Assembly (NCBI GenBank): GCA_002701875.1
Contig: NZWI01000060.1
Location: forward strand, 4,921-12,389
Length of the DNA: 7,469 nt
DNA from: Fidelibacterota bacterium
GTDB lineage: Bacteria > Fidelibacterota > Marinisomatia > Marinisomatales > TCS55
Direction: 5' to 3'
Within the stretch, counting starts at the first letter, position 1, and every line of letters starts with the position of its first letter. The translations under genes and the position numbers were made by a program. The notes beneath the pieces are model-generated. The model saw nothing but the letters and a program-made list of their open reading frames with translations, made no database searches and had not been told where the DNA came from. This document shows, one piece after another, positions 4,519 through 7,469 of the stretch.

Positions 4519-7469
4519 TATCCTCTAATTGCCAAGTTTACATCAAATCCAAAATCTTTATCGACTTTCTTACCTGTATGTTTGGAATCGCTTTCTCTAT
4601 ACTCCCAAATCATACTACCGCTCACAGATTGTGAGAATGAATAAGTTAAACGTATTCCCGTCTTCCAACTTGAAGTAAAGGCGGTTTCAGCAAATTTAGT
4701 TGCTGCCATTGCTTTTTGAAGTGTCCGATTTTTGTTCATATCAAAATTAAAGGTGAAGTTAACCTGATTATTAACCTTATAATTATCAAAAAATGGTATT
4801 GGAATTATAAAGCCTCCTCGGTGAGTATAATTAGCAGATAATAGATACGACTGATCATTAAATACTTTTGCACCACCATTAACTGTAGTTTCTCGCGATA
4901 CAGTTCTATTATGTCTCATATTGATTGATACACCTTGTTTTAAAGCAATAGTCGCACCGATTAGTGGAGCAAAATTCATATTTACTCTTGATGTTCTTTC
5001 ACTATCTTTATAGTTAGTAATAAAGTCATCAATATCTAAAAATGAAATGTCTTGGCCACCAAATTGATCGAATTGCCATGCTCGTGTCTCTTTACCATTT
5101 GTAGCATGATCTAAACTCATAGTACGAAAATATTTCCCAATGAATTTATTTCGCTCAAGACCAGTTAATCTAAGCGACCATCCTACAAAAGGAAATCCAT
5201 TATCTAGATAGTTCCCATACGAAAAGTAATCTCGAGACATAGATCTCTGCTCAGTACCTGACCCTCTTAAGTTACTTGAAATATTTTGAGCAAAATTAAA
5301 AGAAATTGACATAGCACGAGTTAGATTTAATCCTGATCGTATTGAAAAATCACGTCTATGATCAAAAATACCAGTGTTGGTTCCAACTTGCGCAGAATAA
5401 TCTAATCCATGATCTCGTTGTGTACCCAAACGATATCCAAAAGGTACTGATCCTAACACGCCCATTCCTGTTTTATTAATATTTTCAGTATAAGAAAGAT
5501 TTATGGGAGCAACTTTTCTTGCTAACCCATGAACTCCTTTTAATATTTTGCTATCAGCAAGTTTAGATTTTTTTTCTTTCTTTTGTTCTTCTTGTTTTTT
5601 CAATTCTTCACGATTTACAGGTTCAACGCCTTGAACGCCTTCTTCTTCACTAAATCTTTTTCCAGGGTTTCTGCTCCTTGATCGAGCTGGTGTCTGCCTA
5701 GTAGGTTGGCGCTGTGGGACTGAATTCACTCCTGGAGAAGGTTTATAGATTAGTTCTACCAATCTAACTGGTGAAAGACTAATGCCCGATGAAAATCTTA
5801 GTTGGTTCCCAATATTTGATCCTTCTATGTTACTGTCTCTGGCTTTATTCCATCGATAATTTGCTGAATAATTAAATGTAGGCTTTAGCCAATCTTTTAT
5901 CATAGGAGCAAATGAGGAAGTAAAGTTTTCAGTTATATCAGTAACAAAACCAAAATCCCCTTTAGCTAATGCTGCTGGGATATAACCTCTATGATCATTC
6001 ATATTACTTACAACAGCACGGCTATATTTAGTATTTATTGATTGAGTTAACCTATAATCCATTGAATAGGATTGATTTAATCCAAAATTATAATCATCTG
6101 GAGACGATTTACCTTTTCTAGGAGTTTTTTGAGATAATCTCTCATTAAAATTCATGGATGCATTGAAAGTTGAAGGAGTATAATATAATTGAGTATTCCC
6201 CATCTTCTCTCCAATCCAAGGAAGAGAAGCCATCCATTTTAAAGGCATTATATAATTCTTTCTACCAAAAGGCAAAGCATAACTTATTTGACCTTGGTAG
6301 CTTTCATTTAAGACTTCTTTTTGAATCTCATTTGACATGTTCCTTTGATTTGCCGATAAGCGTGCATTCATTTGATCTAATGTATATTTTATTAATTTAT
6401 TATCTGATTTTGATGATTTAGATGCTGCTATTGAAAGAGTAATTGCATTGGACTTATTTAATATCGAATCGGGAACATTAGATTCATCGACCAAAATATC
6501 CTGGCCAGGGAAATACTTTGGACGGCTAATTGAATTTACAAAGCTTGTTGATACGGGTATTCTTAATCCCCAGGTTGAAGGAAGAAATTTATCTAAGTTA
6601 AATCCAGTATTGATATTCATGCTTTCATTTGACCTATTAGAGCCTAACCTGCTTTGTAGCATATGAAAGTCCGCATCTTGACGCTTATATGCAAAAGATG
6701 TATTCATTATATCAGCCAAATTAAATCGGCTTTGAACTCGCATCGAAATTCCTTTATCACGATTTATGCCACTTAGCCTAAACTCATCTAACCAGACTTC
6801 TCCACTTATTGGAGTCTCTGTCAAATTTCTTACCCCGACTATAAAGAACTGAATCCTATTTAATGCAGGTTGCCCCTTTATTTGAACGACCTTTCCTGTC
6901 TCTAAGCCCAAGTCATCTGTAAATCGATATTCTTTATAATTTGTAGAATCCATAAAAATATCAGAGTCGCGAAACTTTTTTACAGATGTTGAGTCTCTTA
7001 GTTTTAATCCAGTTAACCACTCTAAATCAAGTTCAACAGAATTCCGATTTTTACCTTCGTCCCAACCATCATAAACAGGTTGGCGTAATTCATAATAATT
7101 TTCTCCCAGACCAAATCGTAAGAACATTTCAACATTTGAATTTTCATTACTGATCCAAGGGCTCGATCCATAAACATACATTTTCATTTTGTCGTAAGAC
7201 AAATAACTTTGCGCACGTTCACCACTTAAAGACATCAATGTTTTCATTGCAGCGCCACTAGCTTTTCCGGGAAGCTCATTGAATTTTAATACCAACGATT
7301 GTTCTTTTGATCGTATTTGATTAATACGATCATATTCCCCTTGCACACCTTCCGGAGGTCGATAGTTTGCATTATCATCAGTATTAATAACGGCAATAGA
7401 AAAAATTGAATCCGCATTCTCTTTATTGAATTTTGCTGTAGAATCAGACGCAATCCCCAATTCTTGCCA
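4518..7469 (-). CDS. sprA: SprA-like T9SS outer-membrane translocon protein, C-terminal part (5' end off the right edge)
   Basis: SprA/Sov proteins form the very large (usually over 2000 residues) outer-membrane beta-barrel pore of type IX secretion. The frame is open to the right edge, reading W-Q-E-L-G-I, so only the last 983 residues are visible; a TTG at 7460 is an internal Leu codon. Using visible numbering, residues ~50-245 hold the most SprA-like stretch: the REQSLVLKFNEL segment, then FIVGVRNLTETPISGEVWLD followed by EFRLSGINRDKG (~210-240). From there to the end are alternating amphipathic strands typical of a barrel, with aromatic-rich segments such as LPWIGEKMGNTQLYYTPSTF (~416-435). 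A polar Pro/Arg then Lys/Glu-rich insertion (~577-643) interrupts the strands. The tail, DFGFDVNLAIRG, ends as a beta strand. It is first of the visible genes and its stop overlaps the next start (TAATG). Family assignment is by recognised conserved segments, not a search; a diverged SprA paralogue is possible. Confidence 0.9.
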   Translation of the reverse strand, partial: WQELGIASDSTAKFNKENADSIFSIAVINTDDNANYRPPEGVQGEYDRINQIRSKEQSLVLKFNELPGKASGAAMKTLMSLSGERAQSYLSYDKMKMYVYGSSPWISNENSNVEMFLRFGLGENYYELRQPVYDGWDEGKNRNSVELDLEWLTGLKLRDSTSVKKFRDSDIFMDSTNYKEYRFTDDLGLETGKVVQIKGQPALNRIQFFIVGVRNLTETPISGEVWLDEFRLSGINRDKGISMRVQSRFNLADIMNTSFAYKRQDADFHMLQSRLGSNRSNESMNINTGFNLDKFLPSTWGLRIPVSTSFVNSISRPKYFPGQDILVDESNVPDSILNKSNAITLSIAASKSSKSDNKLIKYTLDQMNARLSANQRNMSNEIQKEVLNESYQGQISYALPFGRKNYIMPLKWMASLPWIGEKMGNTQLYYTPSTFNASMNFNERLSQKTPRKGKSSPDDYNFGLNQSYSMDYRLTQSINTKYSRAVVSNMNDHRGYIPAALAKGDFGFVTDITENFTSSFAPMIKDWLKPTFNYSANYRWNKARDSNIEGSNIGNQLRFSSGISLSPVRLVELIYKPSPGVNSVPQRQPTRQTPARSRSRNPGKRFSEEEGVQGVEPVNREELKKQEEQKKEKKSKLADSKILKGVHGLARKVAPINLSYTENINKTGMGVLGSVPFGYRLGTQRDHGLDYSAQVGTNTGIFDHRRDFSIRSGLNLTRAMSISFNFAQNISSNLRGSGTEQRSMSRDYFSYGNYLDNGFPFVGWSLRLTGLERNKFIGKYFRTMSLDHATNGKETRAWQFDQFGGQDISFLDIDDFITNYKDSERTSRVNMNFAPLIGATIALKQGVSINMRHNRTVSRETTVNGGAKVFNDQSYLLSANYTHRGGFIIPIPFFDNYKVNNQVNFTFNFDMNKNRTLQKAMAATKFAETAFTSSWKTGIRLTYSFSQSVSGSMIWEYRESDSKHTGKKVDKDFGFDVNLAIRG
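4521..4526 (-). promoter_or_regulatory. Shine-Dalgarno AGAGGA for the QC gene, inside the sprA tail
   Basis: On the minus strand the last two sense codons of the SprA gene (AGA GGA, Arg-Gly) are followed by TAATG, where the TAA stop and the next ATG share one base. AGAGGA is a good ribosome-binding sequence just upstream of that ATG and is the strongest one in the window. It supports the 4518 start and coupled translation of the two genes. Function is inferred from sequence and spacing only. Confidence 0.6.

Noticed and set aside
6170..6666. Plus-strand open frames at 6170-6421 and 6448-6666.
   Set aside because: Antisense to the continuous SprA-like coding sequence; products have no motif and AT-rich DNA gives such frames by chance.
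7458..7460. TTG that could be read as the start of the SprA-like gene.
   Set aside because: The frame continues upstream to the window edge (W-Q-E before it), there is no signal peptide after it, and SprA proteins are far longer; it is an internal Leu codon of a truncated gene.
1..7469. Promoters, intrinsic terminators, tRNAs, insertion sequences, CRISPR arrays and inverted repeats.
   Set aside because: Genes overlap end to end, leaving no non-coding DNA, and no hairpin plus T-run, tRNA-like fold, transposase frame or spaced repeat array was seen on reading both strands; A/T runs present are within codons.

Overview
This AT-rich window carries a single-strand cluster of six genes, all on the minus strand, so transcription runs from the right edge to the left edge. 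The gene set points to the Fibrobacteres-Chlorobi-Bacteroidetes (FCB) superphylum: a SprA-type outer-membrane protein, two members of the PorV/PorQ (UPF0164) beta-barrel family, and a secreted protein ending in a FlgD-Ig-like sorting domain are all hallmarks of type IX secretion (T9SS). The FlgD-like tail, rather than a classical Bacteroidetes CTD, together with the style of the SprA tail, suggests a non-Bacteroidetes member such as Neomarinimicrobiota (Marinimicrobia/SAR406) or a related lineage. This taxonomic guess is inference.

Layout in transcription order: (1) 7469-4518, the C-terminal 983 residues of a SprA-like translocon protein, open at the right edge; (2) 4518-3604, a lipoprotein of peptidase family M28 that looks like a glutaminyl-peptide cyclotransferase (QC); (3) 3607-2786, a lipoprotein with two Ig-like units, not assigned to a pathway; (4) 2789-1143, a secreted beta-propeller protein with a C-terminal FlgD-Ig-like sorting domain; (5) 1143-211, a PorV/PorQ-family outer-membrane protein; (6) 227 to the left edge, the N-terminus of a second PorV/PorQ-family protein.

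No intergenic DNA exists. Junctions are TAATG, ATGA, ATGA, TAATG and a 17-bp overlap. The six genes therefore behave as one translationally coupled operon whose promoter and terminator both lie outside the window. No RNA genes, insertion sequences, CRISPR arrays, origins or terminators were seen.

A coherent reading is that SprA forms the outer-membrane export pore and a PorV-like barrel is its partner or shuttle. The propeller protein is a candidate cargo. The QC would cap N-terminal glutamines of exported proteins: two proteins in this operon have predicted signal-peptidase I sites followed directly by Gln, in line with the 'Q-rule' known from Bacteroidetes. The machinery is a known family. 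What deserves attention is the tight packaging of pore, partner, N-terminal modifying enzyme and putative cargo in one operon.
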